Shown: in pieces, positions 24,831 through 34,101 of the stretch
Position numbering within the stretch: position 1 is the first letter of the stretch
Layout of the letters: each line of letters begins with the position of its first letter
Assembly (NCBI RefSeq): GCF_017573505.1
Contig: NZ_JAGEOJ010000009.1
Coordinates: 395,505-459,504 of the forward strand
Direction: 5' to 3'
DNA: 64,000 nucleotides
Source of the DNA: Actinomadura barringtoniae
Lineage (GTDB): Bacteria; Actinomycetota; Actinomycetes; Streptosporangiales; Streptosporangiaceae
The notes under the pieces: model-generated
Databases searched by the model: none
What the model was told of the DNA's origin: nothing
What the model saw: the letters and a program-made list of their open reading frames with translations, nothing else
Translations under genes and position numbers: made by a program

Positions 24831-25916
24831 ATGGCGCAGCAGGTACGTGGGGTCATCGCACCGGGCAGAGGCGAGCCCGTCCGCATCGAGACGATCAACG
24901 TGCCGGACCCCGGTCCGGGCGAGGCGGTCGTCCAGATCCAGGCCTGCGGGGTCTGCCACACCGACCTGCACTATCGCGAGGGCGGCATCAACGACGAGTT
25001 CCCGTTCCTGCTCGGCCACGAGGCCGCCGGGATCGTCGAGTCGGTCGGCGACGGCGTCACCGACGTCGAGCCCGGCGACTACGTGATCCTCAACTGGCGG
25101 GCGGTCTGCGGCCAGTGCCGGGCCTGCCTGCGCGGCCGTCCCTGGTACTGCTTCAACACCCGCAACGCCACCCAGAAGATGACCTTGGCCGACGGGACGG
25201 AGCTCTCCCCCGCCCTCGGCATCGGCGCGTTCGCCGACAAGACGCTGGTCGCCGCCGGGCAGTGCACCAAGGTCGACCCCGCCGCCTCGCCGGCCGCCGC
25301 CGGGCTGCTCGGCTGCGGCGTGATGGCGGGCCTGGGCGCAGCGATCAACACCGGTGGCGTCGGGCGCGGCGACTCGGTCGCGGTCATCGGCTGCGGCGGC
25401 GTCGGCTGCGCGGCGGTCGCCGGCGCCCGCCTCGCCGGGGCCGCGAAGATCATCGCCATCGACGTGGACGACCGCAAGCTCGGCCTGGCCACCGGCCTCG
25501 GCGCCACCCACACGGTGAACGGCAGGGACGGCGACGTCGTCGAGAAGGTCCGCGAGCTCACCGGCGGCTTCGGCGCCGACGTGGTGATCGAGGCGGTCGG
25601 CCGCCCCGAGACCTACGAGCAGGCCTTCTACGCCCGCGACCTGGCCGGGACCGTCGTCCTGGTGGGCGTGCCGACGCCGGAGATGAAGCTGGAGCTGCCG
25701 CTGCTGGACGTCTTCGGGCGCGGCGGCTCGTTGAAGTCGTCCTGGTACGGCGACTGCCTGCCCTCCCGCGACTTCCCGATGCTGATCGACCTCTACCTGC
25801 AGGGCCGCCTCGACCTGGACGCGTTCGTGTCCGAGACGATCCCGCTGGACGGCGTCGAGGCCGCGTTCGACAAGATGAGCAAGGGCGAGGTCCTGCGCTC
25901 GGTGGTGGTGCTCTGA
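24831..25916 (+). CDS. mscR: S-(hydroxymethyl)mycothiol dehydrogenase
   Basis: A 361-aa zinc alcohol dehydrogenase. Catalytic-zinc ligands are in GVCHTDLH and GHEAAG; the structural zinc is held by the four-Cys segment CGQCRACLRGRPWYC; NAD binds at GCGGVGCAA. The length and the segment NWRAVCGQC fit MscR, which oxidises the formaldehyde-mycothiol adduct (and reduces S-nitrosomycothiol). ATG 24831 follows AAAGGTGG. The MBL hydrolase gene overlaps its stop, as in mycobacteria. Confidence 0.92.
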   Translation: MAQQVRGVIAPGRGEPVRIETINVPDPGPGEAVVQIQACGVCHTDLHYREGGINDEFPFLLGHEAAGIVESVGDGVTDVEPGDYVILNWRAVCGQCRACLRGRPWYCFNTRNATQKMTLADGTELSPALGIGAFADKTLVAAGQCTKVDPAASPAAAGLLGCGVMAGLGAAINTGGVGRGDSVAVIGCGGVGCAAVAGARLAGAAKIIAIDVDDRKLGLATGLGATHTVNGRDGDVVEKVRELTGGFGADVVIEAVGRPETYEQAFYARDLAGTVVLVGVPTPEMKLELPLLDVFGRGGSLKSSWYGDCLPSRDFPMLIDLYLQGRLDLDAFVSETIPLDGVEAAFDKMSKGEVLRSVVVL

Positions 25917-26545
25917 TGGCGGCCCGCATCGACCACCTGGTCACCTCCGGCACGTTCTCGCTCGACGGCGGAACGTGGGACGTCGACAACAACGTCTGGA
26001 TCGTGGGCGACGACGAGGAGGCCATCGTCATCGACGCCGCGCACGACGCGGACGCCATCGAGGCGGCGCTCGGCGGGCGTCGGCTGCTCGCCGTCGTCTC
26101 CACCCACGGGCACGACGACCACATCGACGCCGCGCCGGAGCTGGCCCGCCGGACCGGTGCGCCCGTGCTGCTCCACCCCGAGGACCTCATGCTGTGGAAG
26201 CAGCGCCATCCCGACGCCGAGCCGGACGCCGAACTGCAGGACGGCGCCCTGGTCACGGTCGCCGGGACCATGCTGAGCGTGCTGCACACGCCGGGCCACA
26301 GCCCGGGGGCCGTCTGCCTGTACGCGCCCGACCTCGGCACGGTCTTCTCCGGCGACACCCTCTTCCAGGGCGGGCCCGGCGCGACCGGCCGGTCCTTCTC
26401 CGACTTCCCGACCATCATCGAGTCGATCAGGAAGCGGCTGCTGACCCTGCCGCCGGAGACAGTTGTCCGTACCGGCCACGGCGACAGCACCACGATCGGC
26501 GACGAGGCCCCTCACCTGGAGGAGTGGATCGCGCGCGGCCACTGA
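25916..26545 (+). CDS. MBL-fold hydrolase, probable S-formylmycothiol hydrolase
   Basis: A 209-aa metallo-beta-lactamase-fold enzyme with STHGHDDHID (HxHxDH) metal motif, HTPGHSPGAV, FSGDTLF and a terminal TGHGD. The ATG overlaps the mscR stop (TGATG). The tight coupling, conserved across actinobacteria, suggests it hydrolyses the formyl thioester made by MscR to formate and mycothiol; this is an inference from context. Confidence 0.85.
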   Translation: MAARIDHLVTSGTFSLDGGTWDVDNNVWIVGDDEEAIVIDAAHDADAIEAALGGRRLLAVVSTHGHDDHIDAAPELARRTGAPVLLHPEDLMLWKQRHPDAEPDAELQDGALVTVAGTMLSVLHTPGHSPGAVCLYAPDLGTVFSGDTLFQGGPGATGRSFSDFPTIIESIRKRLLTLPPETVVRTGHGDSTTIGDEAPHLEEWIARGH

Positions 26546-26665
26546 CCGCCGGGCCGCGCGGGGACGGTCCACCGGACCGGCTCGCCCGAACCGGACACGC
26601 CGGACAGCGTCCCGGGATATCGTCCATCCTCGGACACGGGTGATCTCACCGGGATGGGAGGGGCG

Positions 26666-27445
26666 ATGGGGCTCAGCGTGGCACGAGTCCCCGCCCTACT
26701 GCTCCTGTGCACCGCCGCGGCGGGCTGTGGCGCGGCCTCGTCGGCCGGGAGCCACGAGGGCCCGCCGCCCACGGTCGCGCCGCCGCTGGCCGCCGGAGTC
26801 GCCTCGCCGCCTCCCGCCGAGGTCCCGGCCACCCCGCCGCCCTCGATGGCCGTCAAGGAGCCGCTGAGGCCGCTCAGCGGGATCAAGCCGATCGGCAAGC
26901 CCGGCCACTGGCGCGTCACGGTCTACTACACGCTGGTCGAGAGCTTCCACCACGGGCCCGCCAAGGCGGTGAAGGGTTGCGCGGAGTTCCACTGCAGCCA
27001 CGGCAAGGCAGCGCTCGGCTCGTATCCCAAGGACTTCCTGGACTCCGTGCAGATCGAGGGCAGCGGCCGGATCACCTCGGGCCCGCAGCGCGGCCGCTAC
27101 CTCAACTGGTCGCACATCGTCGGCTGGTGGCTGGACGACACCACGCGCGACTCGGCGGGCAAGCCGCTGCGCCCGTTCGGGACGGCGGCGGCCGACCGCG
27201 ACGTGCTGGCGCGCGGCCACCGGTTCGTGATCACCGACTGCGGCAAGGACGACGACGGCCACACGATCGACGCCAAGGTCTGCACGCGGCTGCGGTCGGC
27301 GGAGTGGACGGTCACCGACCTGTTCCGACCGGGGTACGGCGGCGAGCACCACGCCGACCTCTACATCGGCGAGGAGACGGGCCCGAACTTCGCCAAGTCG
27401 CCCTGGTACACCGAGCTGAGCGGCGCGACTCTCTACACCCGCTAG
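26666..27445 (+). CDS. Secreted lipoprotein with possible 3D/double-psi-barrel domain
   Basis: A 259-aa exported protein. The lipobox is AAAGC (Cys19-20 region), followed by a Pro/Ala-rich linker to about residue 80 and a globular domain (WRVTVYYTLVESFHH, GSGRITSGPQRGRYLNW, GHRFVITDCGKDDDG, GYGGEHHADLYIGEE). The pattern recalls the 3D/RlpA-like double-psi barrel of cell-wall enzymes, but I am not certain. ATG 26666 has GGAG 5 bp upstream, better than ATG 26654. The gene overlaps the convergent cyclase gene by 4 bp. Confidence 0.55.
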   Translation: MGLSVARVPALLLLCTAAAGCGAASSAGSHEGPPPTVAPPLAAGVASPPPAEVPATPPPSMAVKEPLRPLSGIKPIGKPGHWRVTVYYTLVESFHHGPAKAVKGCAEFHCSHGKAALGSYPKDFLDSVQIEGSGRITSGPQRGRYLNWSHIVGWWLDDTTRDSAGKPLRPFGTAAADRDVLARGHRFVITDCGKDDDGHTIDAKVCTRLRSAEWTVTDLFRPGYGGEHHADLYIGEETGPNFAKSPWYTELSGATLYTR

Positions 27446-29085
27446 GGCTCCTGGCGGGGTGAGGCCAGCCGCGTCTCCTGCGTACGGCCGCGCAGCGTGA
27501 CCTCCTCGCCGAGCCACCAGTGCGCCGCCTCGTCCGCGCCCGCCGACTCGACGACCGAACCCGCCGCCAGCACCCCGTCGGCGGTCGTCTTGGCGAGGTC
27601 GGTGAGGCGCGCGGCCTCGTTCACCGGGTCGCCGATCACCGTGTACTCGAAGCGTTCCTCGGCGCCGATGTGCCCGGCGACCGCCTCGCCCGCCGAGACG
27701 CCGACGGCCGCCCGCAGTGTCGGCACCTCGCGGCGCAGGCGTTCGGCGAGCTCGCGGGCGGCCGCCAGGGCGCGGCTCTGCGCGCCCTCCAGCGCCAGCG
27801 GCGCCCCGAAGATCGCCAGCGCGGCATCGCCCTCGAACTTGTTGATCCAGCCGCCGTGCGCGCCGATCACCTCGACCACCACGGCGAAGAAGTCGTTCAG
27901 CAGCTTGACCACCTCGGTCGGCGGCCGGTCGGCGGCCAGGCGCGTGGAGCCGACCAGGTCCACGAAGATCACCGCGACCTCGCGCAGCTCGCCGCCGAGG
28001 TCGATGCCGTGCTCCAGCGCGACCTTGGCGACGTCCTCGCCCACCTGGCGGCCGAACAGGTCCTGGAGGCGGGCGTGCTCGCGCAGGCCCGCGGCCATGT
28101 GGTTGAACCCGGCCTGCAGCAGCCCGACCTCGCTGGCGTCGTAGACCGGCACCTCCACGTCCAGGTCGCCGCGTTCGACCCGGGCGAGGCCGAGCCGCAC
28201 CGACTCGACCGGGTCGGCGATCGCCCGCGCGGCGCCGTAGGTCACGCCGAGCCCGACGAGCAGCGAGGTGCCGCCGAGGGCCAGGACCACGACCGCGAAG
28301 TCGTGCAGGGTGACCTTGGCCAGCCCGAACGAGCCGACCGCGAGCACGATCAGCCCGAGCAGCGGCACGGCGGTGCCGAGCGCCCAGGCCAGCACGGAAC
28401 GGGCGACCACGCCGGGAAGGCCGGTGCGGCCGGGTATCCCGGCGCTCAGCGCGGTGGTCACCGCCCGCCGCAGCAGCCGCTCGGTCAGCAGGTAGACCAC
28501 GGTGCAGGTGGTGATGCCGCCGAGCAGGCTGGTCACGCCGAGCTTGACGGCCAGCAGCCACGAGAACGGCAGATTGATGATCACCCAGCCGACGGTGCCG
28601 ATCCCCCACAGCGTGAGATGGACGGCCATCAGCCGGAGCGGTCCGTACAGCAGCAGGACACGCTCACGGTTGTCGGGCCTCAGGTTGCCCTCGACCAGGC
28701 GGCGGGCCCGCCGGAAGAAGCGCTCGCCGAGGATCAGGCCGACCGGCACCGCGGCGACGACGTAGGCGGCGAACACCACGAAGTTGATCAGGCGGATCCG
28801 GTCCGAGACCGACCCGTCGGGGGTCGGCACGACGACGCTGAACAGCAGCACGACCAGCGCCCCGACCAGGTTGGCCAGGCCCGTCGCCACGGTCACCAGC
28901 ACGTGCGCGCGGCGCATGATCTGCGGGCGGGTGTCGTCCGGGCGTCCGTCGATCAGGCGCCACAGGAGGCCGAACGGGCTGCGCCGCGACCGCGCGGGCA
29001 CCGGATCGGGCCCGGCCGCCCGATCCCGCGCGCCGGCGGCCGGATCCCGCGCGGGCGCGGGCGGATCCGCCCTCTCGATCTCCAT
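27442..29085 (-). CDS. Membrane class III adenylate/guanylate cyclase
   Basis: A 547-aa receptor-type cyclase. An N-terminal cytosolic segment rich in Ala/Asp/Arg is followed by about six membrane helices, a HAMP-like linker (AIADPVESVRLGLARVERGDLDVEVPV) and a cyclase domain. Both metal Asp residues (VIFVDLVGSTRL, EGDAALAIFG), the purine Lys (NKFEGDA) and the transition-state region VIGDPVNEAARL are present, so it should be active. The residues fit ATP. The product could serve the cyclic-nucleotide domain of the encapsulin 6 kb away, which is speculation. Confidence 0.87.
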   Translation of the reverse strand: MEIERADPPAPARDPAAGARDRAAGPDPVPARSRRSPFGLLWRLIDGRPDDTRPQIMRRAHVLVTVATGLANLVGALVVLLFSVVVPTPDGSVSDRIRLINFVVFAAYVVAAVPVGLILGERFFRRARRLVEGNLRPDNRERVLLLYGPLRLMAVHLTLWGIGTVGWVIINLPFSWLLAVKLGVTSLLGGITTCTVVYLLTERLLRRAVTTALSAGIPGRTGLPGVVARSVLAWALGTAVPLLGLIVLAVGSFGLAKVTLHDFAVVVLALGGTSLLVGLGVTYGAARAIADPVESVRLGLARVERGDLDVEVPVYDASEVGLLQAGFNHMAAGLREHARLQDLFGRQVGEDVAKVALEHGIDLGGELREVAVIFVDLVGSTRLAADRPPTEVVKLLNDFFAVVVEVIGAHGGWINKFEGDAALAIFGAPLALEGAQSRALAAARELAERLRREVPTLRAAVGVSAGEAVAGHIGAEERFEYTVIGDPVNEAARLTDLAKTTADGVLAAGSVVESAGADEAAHWWLGEEVTLRGRTQETRLASPRQEP

Positions 29086-29260
29086 GAGGGTGCAGATTAG
29101 CCGGTCAGGGGCGATGTTCCGTACGTCACACCGGTGCCCGGAGAGGCGTGGAAGAGCATGGTGAGCGTCCCTGCACATGCCCTGAACAGACCGGCAACAC
29201 CTCTGTAATCAGGCGCCTCTAGCGTCGCTGCGGTCACAGATCGATCACCCGGGGGGACAC

Positions 29261-31654
29261 GTGAGTCCGCGGCATCGCGCACGGGACCTGGCGCCACGCC
29301 GTTTCGCGGGCGCCCGGACCATCCGGGCCAGGATGGCGATCATCCTGGCCGTCCCGACCGCGCTGCTCATCGGGCTGGCGTCGGCGGGGGTGTGGGCCCA
29401 GTACGAGGTGGGCCGGCGCGCGAACGCCACGGTCACCGACGTCGATCTGGTGCTGGCCGCGCAGGACCTGATCCACTCGCTGCAGCGCGAGCGCGGGCTG
29501 ACCAGCGGCCTGCTCGGCGGCGCCGCCGCCTACCGGCCACAGGTCGACGCCCAGCGCCGCACCTCCGACGGGGCGCGCGCGGCGCTGGACCGGCAGCTGA
29601 CGATCACCGGCGGGGCCGGCGCCCGGTCCGTGCGGCCCGCGCTCGAGCGGCTGGGCGATCTCGGCACGGTGCGCGGCACCGTGGACGCCGGCGGCCTCCC
29701 CCGGCCGCGGATGCTCGACTACTACACCGGCGCGATCCAGGGGCTGGACACGGCGCTGAGCGTGATCACCGCGGACGGCGACGCCGGGCGCCGGGACCGC
29801 GAGCTCGGCCGCGGCCTGAACGCGCTCCAGCTGCTCGGCGACGCCAAGGAGGCCACCGCCCTGGAGCGCGGCCAGCTGAACGGCGTGTTCGCCGCGGGCT
29901 CGTTCGCCCAGGACGACTACACGCGCTTCTCCGAGGTCCGGGCCCGCAAGCTCGACGCCCTGGCCCGCTTCCCCTCGGTCGCCTCCACGCGCCGCAAGGG
30001 CGAGCTGGACGCGGTCCTGCGCTCCCCGCAGGCGACGGCCGCGACCGCCGACGAGCAACGCGCCCTGGGCGGCGCCCGTGGCCGGAGCCTGAAGATCGAC
30101 CCGTCGCGGTGGTGGGCGGAGATGACGGCCGTCGTCGACGACATGCGCACCGTCCAGCGGGGCATCGGCGACGACGTGCGCGCCCGGGCCCGGCAGATCG
30201 CGGCGGAGGCGCGGCAAGAGCTGATCTTCTACGCCGCCGGGGCGGGCCTCGCCCTGCTGGTGGCGCTGCTGCTGTGGATCTACACGTTCCGGTCGATCAT
30301 GCGTCCGCTCAGCCTGCTGGCCAGGGAGGCGCTCGACGCGGCCGAGCACGAGCTGCCGGTCGCGATGGCCCGCATCCACGAGGCATCCGATCCCGGCGAG
30401 CTCGTCCAGGAGACGGCACCGGCCGCCCGCGACGACCTGGTCCGCCGCGACGACGAGTTCGCCGAGGTGGCCCGCGCGCTGGCCCATCTGCGGCAAACCG
30501 CCGTACGGCTCGCGGTCGAGCAGGCGGTGATGCGCCGCAACACCGCCGAGTCGCTGGCCAACCTGGGGCGCCGCAACCAGAACCTGGTGCGCCGCCAGAT
30601 CGGGTTCATCAGCGCGCTGGAACGCGAGGAGACCGACCCGGGCGCCCTGTCCAACCTGTTCGAACTGGATCATCTGGCCACCCGCATGCGCCGCAACGCC
30701 GAGAGCCTCCTGGTCCTGGTCGGCGAGCACAGCCCCCGCCGCTGGTCCGGCACGGTCGCGGTCGGCGACGTGCTGAGGTCGGCGTTCGCCGAGGTGGAGG
30801 ACTACCGCCGGGTCAGCCTGCGGCGCATGGACGAGGCCCGGGTCCGGGGCTCGGTCGCCGCCGACGTCTCGCACCTGCTGGCCGAACTGGTGGAGAACGC
30901 CCTGACGTTCTCACCGCCAGACCGTGAGGTGGAGGTCCAGGCTCGTCACACCGGCTCGGAGTACCACATCGCCATCATCGACCAGGGCGTCGGCATGGAG
31001 CCCACCGCGATGGCCACGGCGAACGCCCGGCTGCGCGGCGAGCAGAGCTTCCTGGTCGCCCCCGCCCGCGACCTGGGCCACTACGTGGTCGGACGGCTGT
31101 CCGAACGACTCGGCATCCAGGTCTGGCTGCACGAGTCGCCGCTCACCGGCGTGACCGCGCGCATCGTCCTGCCGGGGACCCTGCTGGTACCCGACGCGGA
31201 GGCGACCGCCGCCGCACAGGCGTTCGCGCCGGGCGGCCTGCGCGACGCGGCCCGCCTGCGCACGACCGCCGAACCCGTCACAGTGACACCCGCCGAACCC
31301 GTCACGGTGGCGCCTGCCGAACCCGTCACGGTGGCGCCCGCCGCGACGACCGGGCCGATCGGCGTGATCACCGCGCCGGCCCATCCCTCGTTCACGCTCG
31401 AAAGGCCGGCCCACGCCCCGACTGGAGCGGTCCCGTTCGACACCGGTCCGCCCGCGGGCCGGGACACCACGCGCAACGGCCTGGTCAAGCGCCGGCCGCG
31501 ACCACAGGCACAGCCGCCTCGGCAGGAGCGGCCCGCGGCGACGGCGGGCCCACGGCGCTCGCCGGACGAGGTGCGCTCGATGCTCGACACCTTCCGTTCC
31601 GGCGCGCACCGCGCGCCCGCAGACCCCTCAGATCCCGCTACGGAGACGACATGA
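29261..31654 (+). CDS. cvnA: Conservon sensor histidine-kinase-like protein CvnA
   Basis: A 797-aa membrane protein: short N-terminus, helix 1 (MAIILAVPTALLIGLASAGVWA), a nitrate/nitrite-sensing-like external region (LIHSLQRERGLTSGLLGG), helix 2 (about 320-342), a dimerisation region and an HATPase domain (ELVENALTFSPPDREV, DQGVGM). A Pro/Thr tail of about 140 residues follows, including a 24-bp triplicate. The GTG start follows GGGGGGA. First of four coupled genes forming a conservon, a GPCR-like signalling unit of actinomycetes. Confidence 0.9.
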   Translation: MSPRHRARDLAPRRFAGARTIRARMAIILAVPTALLIGLASAGVWAQYEVGRRANATVTDVDLVLAAQDLIHSLQRERGLTSGLLGGAAAYRPQVDAQRRTSDGARAALDRQLTITGGAGARSVRPALERLGDLGTVRGTVDAGGLPRPRMLDYYTGAIQGLDTALSVITADGDAGRRDRELGRGLNALQLLGDAKEATALERGQLNGVFAAGSFAQDDYTRFSEVRARKLDALARFPSVASTRRKGELDAVLRSPQATAATADEQRALGGARGRSLKIDPSRWWAEMTAVVDDMRTVQRGIGDDVRARARQIAAEARQELIFYAAGAGLALLVALLLWIYTFRSIMRPLSLLAREALDAAEHELPVAMARIHEASDPGELVQETAPAARDDLVRRDDEFAEVARALAHLRQTAVRLAVEQAVMRRNTAESLANLGRRNQNLVRRQIGFISALEREETDPGALSNLFELDHLATRMRRNAESLLVLVGEHSPRRWSGTVAVGDVLRSAFAEVEDYRRVSLRRMDEARVRGSVAADVSHLLAELVENALTFSPPDREVEVQARHTGSEYHIAIIDQGVGMEPTAMATANARLRGEQSFLVAPARDLGHYVVGRLSERLGIQVWLHESPLTGVTARIVLPGTLLVPDAEATAAAQAFAPGGLRDAARLRTTAEPVTVTPAEPVTVAPAEPVTVAPAATTGPIGVITAPAHPSFTLERPAHAPTGAVPFDTGPPAGRDTTRNGLVKRRPRPQAQPPRQERPAATAGPRRSPDEVRSMLDTFRSGAHRAPADPSDPATETT
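31268..31339. repeat. Three 24-bp tandem repeats in cvnA tail
   Basis: Three consecutive 24-bp units, about 90% identical, encode Ala-Glu-Pro-Val-Thr-Val-(Thr/Ala)-Pro at 31268-31339. They extend the disordered linker after the ATPase domain. In-frame, so number changes would only alter tail length. Confidence 0.9.
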
Positions 31655-32073
31655 CCCAGGTGATGCCGCAGACCCACGACTTCAACTGGCTGCTCGCCAA
31701 TTTCGTCCGGAGCACCGACGGGGTCACCGAGACCGTCGCGGTCTCGTCGGACGGGCTGCTGATGGCGATGTCGGACGGCCTTGGCCGCAACGGCGCCGAG
31801 CGGCTCGCGGCGATCGTGTCGGGCGTGACCAGCCTGGCGCGCAGCGCTTCCCGGCAGTACGGCTTCGCGGGACTGCGGCTGGTGATGATCGAGATGGGCC
31901 GGGGTTTCCTGCTGATGTCGGCCATCTCGGACGGCAGCTGCCTGGGCGTCGTGGCGACCTCGGACTGCGATCTCGGCCTGGTCGGCCACGAGATCGCGGT
32001 GCTGTGCGACCGTTTTGGGGGGCTGCTGACCCCGCAGCTGGTGGCCGAGTTGAAGAGCCAGGCCCTCACATGA
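31651..32073 (+). CDS. cvnB: Conservon roadblock/LC7 protein CvnB
   Basis: A 140-aa roadblock protein (FNWLLANFVRSTDGVTETVAVSSDGLLMAMSDG). In conservons CvnB binds CvnA and the GTPase CvnD at the membrane. It overlaps the cvnA stop by 4 bp (ATGA) and cvnC likewise, so translation is coupled throughout. Confidence 0.93.
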   Translation: MTQVMPQTHDFNWLLANFVRSTDGVTETVAVSSDGLLMAMSDGLGRNGAERLAAIVSGVTSLARSASRQYGFAGLRLVMIEMGRGFLLMSAISDGSCLGVVATSDCDLGLVGHEIAVLCDRFGGLLTPQLVAELKSQALT

Positions 32074-32429
32074 CCGAGAGCGGGATCGATCCCGCGATCG
32101 ACGGCCTCGTCCGGCCGTTCATCCTGACCGGCGGGCGGACCCGCCCCACCGACGAGCGGCTGCGGGTGGAGACCCTGATCACGGCGCTGCCCGCCGCGCT
32201 CGCGGCGCCCCTCAGCTTCGAACGCAGGCACATCGTGAGGCTCTGCCAGTACCCGACGTCCATCGCCGAGGTGGCGCGCGGCCTCGGCGTCCCGGTCGGG
32301 GTCACCAAGGTCCTGATCGCCGACCTGCTCGCCGAGCGCCTGGTCACCCTGCACGACCACGTGAGCTCGGCGGACCGTCCCTCGCGCGCCCTGCTGGAGA
32401 GGATCATCGAAGGTGTCCGTGCACTCTGA
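32070..32429 (+). CDS. cvnC: Conservon DUF742 protein CvnC
   Basis: A 119-aa protein of the DUF742 family: VRPFILTGGRTRP, FERRHIVRLCQYPTSIAEVARGLGVPVGVTKVLIADL, the latter a winged-helix-like segment. Start ATG 32070 overlaps the cvnB stop (ATGA); the longer frame upstream is rejected. It is thought to act as an adaptor in the CvnA-D complex. It overlaps cvnD by 17 bp. Confidence 0.92.
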   Translation: MTESGIDPAIDGLVRPFILTGGRTRPTDERLRVETLITALPAALAAPLSFERRHIVRLCQYPTSIAEVARGLGVPVGVTKVLIADLLAERLVTLHDHVSSADRPSRALLERIIEGVRAL

Positions 32430-32997
32430 GGCGCCGCGCGCCGCGCCGGGAACGGTGCTCTCCGCGAAGATCGTGGTGTCCGGCGGCTTCGGCGTCGGCA
32501 AGACCACCTTCGTCGGAGCGCTGTCGGAGGTCGAGCCGCTCACCAGCGAGGCCGCGATGACCGACGCGGCGGCGGGGGTCGACGACACCAGCGGGGTCGA
32601 GCGCAAGACCACCACGACCGTGGCGTTCGACTTCGGGCGGATCACCCTGGACGAGGGCATCGTCCTCTACCTGTTCGGCACGCCGGGGCAGGAGCGCTTC
32701 GCCTTCCTGTGGGACGACCTGATCGAGGGCGCGCTCGGCGCGGTGGTGCTGCTGGACACCCGCCGCGTCGACCAGGCGTTCCCCTCGCTGGACTTCTTCG
32801 AGGAGACGGGGATCCCGTTCGCTGTCGGCATCAACCATTTCGCGGGCTCGCGACGGTTCGACGTGGACGAGGTGCGCGAGGCGCTGGGTGTACCGGACCG
32901 GGTGCCGGTGGTGCCCTGCGACGCCCGCGACCGGGAGTCGGTGAAGGCCGTCGTCCTGGCCTTGTTGGACAGCGTCGTGATTACCGTCGGTGCCTGA
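32413..32997 (+). CDS. cvnD: Conservon small GTPase CvnD
   Basis: A 194-aa Ras/Arf-like GTPase. P-loop GGFGVGKTTFVGALSE, switch II region LFGTPGQERFAFLWDD, and the base-recognition stretch GINHFAG (in place of NKxD, as usual for this family). The GTG start lies in the end of cvnC. It completes the conservon. Because two extra roadblock proteins occur at 14.5-15.4 kb without a GTPase, CvnD is the only visible candidate partner for them. Confidence 0.92.
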   Translation: MSVHSEAPRAAPGTVLSAKIVVSGGFGVGKTTFVGALSEVEPLTSEAAMTDAAAGVDDTSGVERKTTTTVAFDFGRITLDEGIVLYLFGTPGQERFAFLWDDLIEGALGAVVLLDTRRVDQAFPSLDFFEETGIPFAVGINHFAGSRRFDVDEVREALGVPDRVPVVPCDARDRESVKAVVLALLDSVVITVGA

Positions 32998-33018
32998 ATG
33001 TTCACCTCCGCGCCAGAT

Positions 33019-33032
33019 TGACCGGTCGGTCA
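33019..33032. promoter_or_regulatory. Probable TetR-type operator
   Basis: TGACCGGTCGGTCA has perfect TGACC/GGTCA arms around a 4-bp centre, a common TetR-family operator form in actinomycetes. It lies 62-75 bp before the SPW gene start, in the gap after the conservon. The TetR gene downstream of SPW is the likely binder. Confidence 0.6.
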
Positions 33033-33093
33033 GTCAGGGAATCACCTAAGCGGACAAAGAGGTCCAAACGTGATCCCCCTGTGGAGGTGGCGG

Positions 33094-33426
33094 ATGGGTA
33101 AGTTCGCGTGGCAGGACGGGGTGGCCTTCCTGGCCGGCCTCGTCGCCCTTCTCGCGCCGGAGCTGTGGGCCGACAACGCCGGCCAGCAGCCCCTGATGGT
33201 GCTCGGCGCACTGCTGGCCCTGGCGGGCCTGTACAATCTGCTGGGCGCGACCGGGCCGTCGGCATGGACGGCCACCGCCTTCGCGACACTGCTGTTCGTG
33301 TCGCCATGGGCGTTCAACTTCACGAGTGAGCACGCTGCAGCCTGGACGGCATGGATCGGCGGCGGCCTCGCGGCTATCGTCGGCCTGTGGGGAGCCACCC
33401 AGGCACGTGACGCTGCCACGGCCTGA
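33094..33426 (+). CDS. SPW-repeat membrane protein
   Basis: A 110-aa integral membrane protein of about four helices in two repeats, with the SPW motif in the second (LFVSPWAFNF) and the corresponding APELW in the first. Function of the family is unknown. ATG 33094 is preceded by GGAGGTGG. It is followed by a strong terminator (33442-33480) and then the TetR gene, with the operator upstream. Confidence 0.85.
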   Translation: MGKFAWQDGVAFLAGLVALLAPELWADNAGQQPLMVLGALLALAGLYNLLGATGPSAWTATAFATLLFVSPWAFNFTSEHAAAWTAWIGGGLAAIVGLWGATQARDAATA

Positions 33427-33441
33427 ACCGAGGTCCCGAGG

Positions 33442-33480
33442 TGGTCCCTGGCGCGCGAGCGCCCAGGGGCCACAGCTTTT
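33442..33480 (+). terminator. Rho-independent terminator after the SPW gene
   Basis: TGGTCCCTGGCGC and its complement GCGCCCAGGGGCCA form a stem of about 13 bp with a GCGA loop (33442-33472), followed by ACAGCTTTT. One of the few hairpins here with a T-run. It separates the SPW gene from the TetR start at 33496. Confidence 0.8.
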
Positions 33481-33495
33481 CTCAGGGGGCGCGAG

Positions 33496-34071
33496 ATGAG
33501 GGCATCGAAGCAGAGCGACCTTCCGGACGCCCGCACGCGCATTCTGGACGCGGCGGAGCGGCTGTTCGCCGACCGCGGCTATGACGCCACCTCCACGGCA
33601 CGGATCGCCAAGCTGGCCAGGGTCCCCAAGGGGCTGGTCTTCCACTACTTCCCACAGAAGATGGACGTCCTGGTGGCCCTCATCGACGAGCGGACGTTCG
33701 TCGAGGAAATTCCGGATGACGCCGTCGAGGCGGTGCCCGGCGACCCGGCGGGCACGCTGGCCGGGCTCGCCCGCCGGTTCCCGCTGCGGGCCTCCCCCGC
33801 GATGCGCCGGATCCTGTTCCGCGAGGCCGACACGCACAAGTCGGTCGGCGAACGGCTCGGCCGCCTGAACAGCGAGGTCTTCCAGCGCGCCCGGCGCGCC
33901 CTGGAGCTCGCGCTGCCCGGCAGCCGGGGCGACCAGGCCCGCCTGGAGATCGCGGCGGCCACGTTCGCGGCCGTGCTGATCTACCAGGAGAACCTCTCCC
34001 AGCTGACCGGCCAGCACGTCGATCCCGACGCCGTCGCCGACCTCATCGGGCGCGCCCTCGGCGCCACCTGA
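33496..34071 (+). CDS. TetR-family transcriptional regulator
   Basis: A 191-aa repressor with an N-terminal helix-turn-helix (RILDAAERLFADRGYDATSTARIAKLARVPKGLVFHYFPQK, about residues 15-54) and a helical ligand domain. It probably regulates the SPW gene through the TGACC/GGTCA palindrome. The ligand is unknown. ATG 33496 is preceded by AGGGGGCGCGAG. Confidence 0.88.
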   Translation: MRASKQSDLPDARTRILDAAERLFADRGYDATSTARIAKLARVPKGLVFHYFPQKMDVLVALIDERTFVEEIPDDAVEAVPGDPAGTLAGLARRFPLRASPAMRRILFREADTHKSVGERLGRLNSEVFQRARRALELALPGSRGDQARLEIAAATFAAVLIYQENLSQLTGQHVDPDAVADLIGRALGAT

Positions 34072-34101
34072 CCCCGGCGACGAGGCGCCGCGGGGCCGCG
34101 C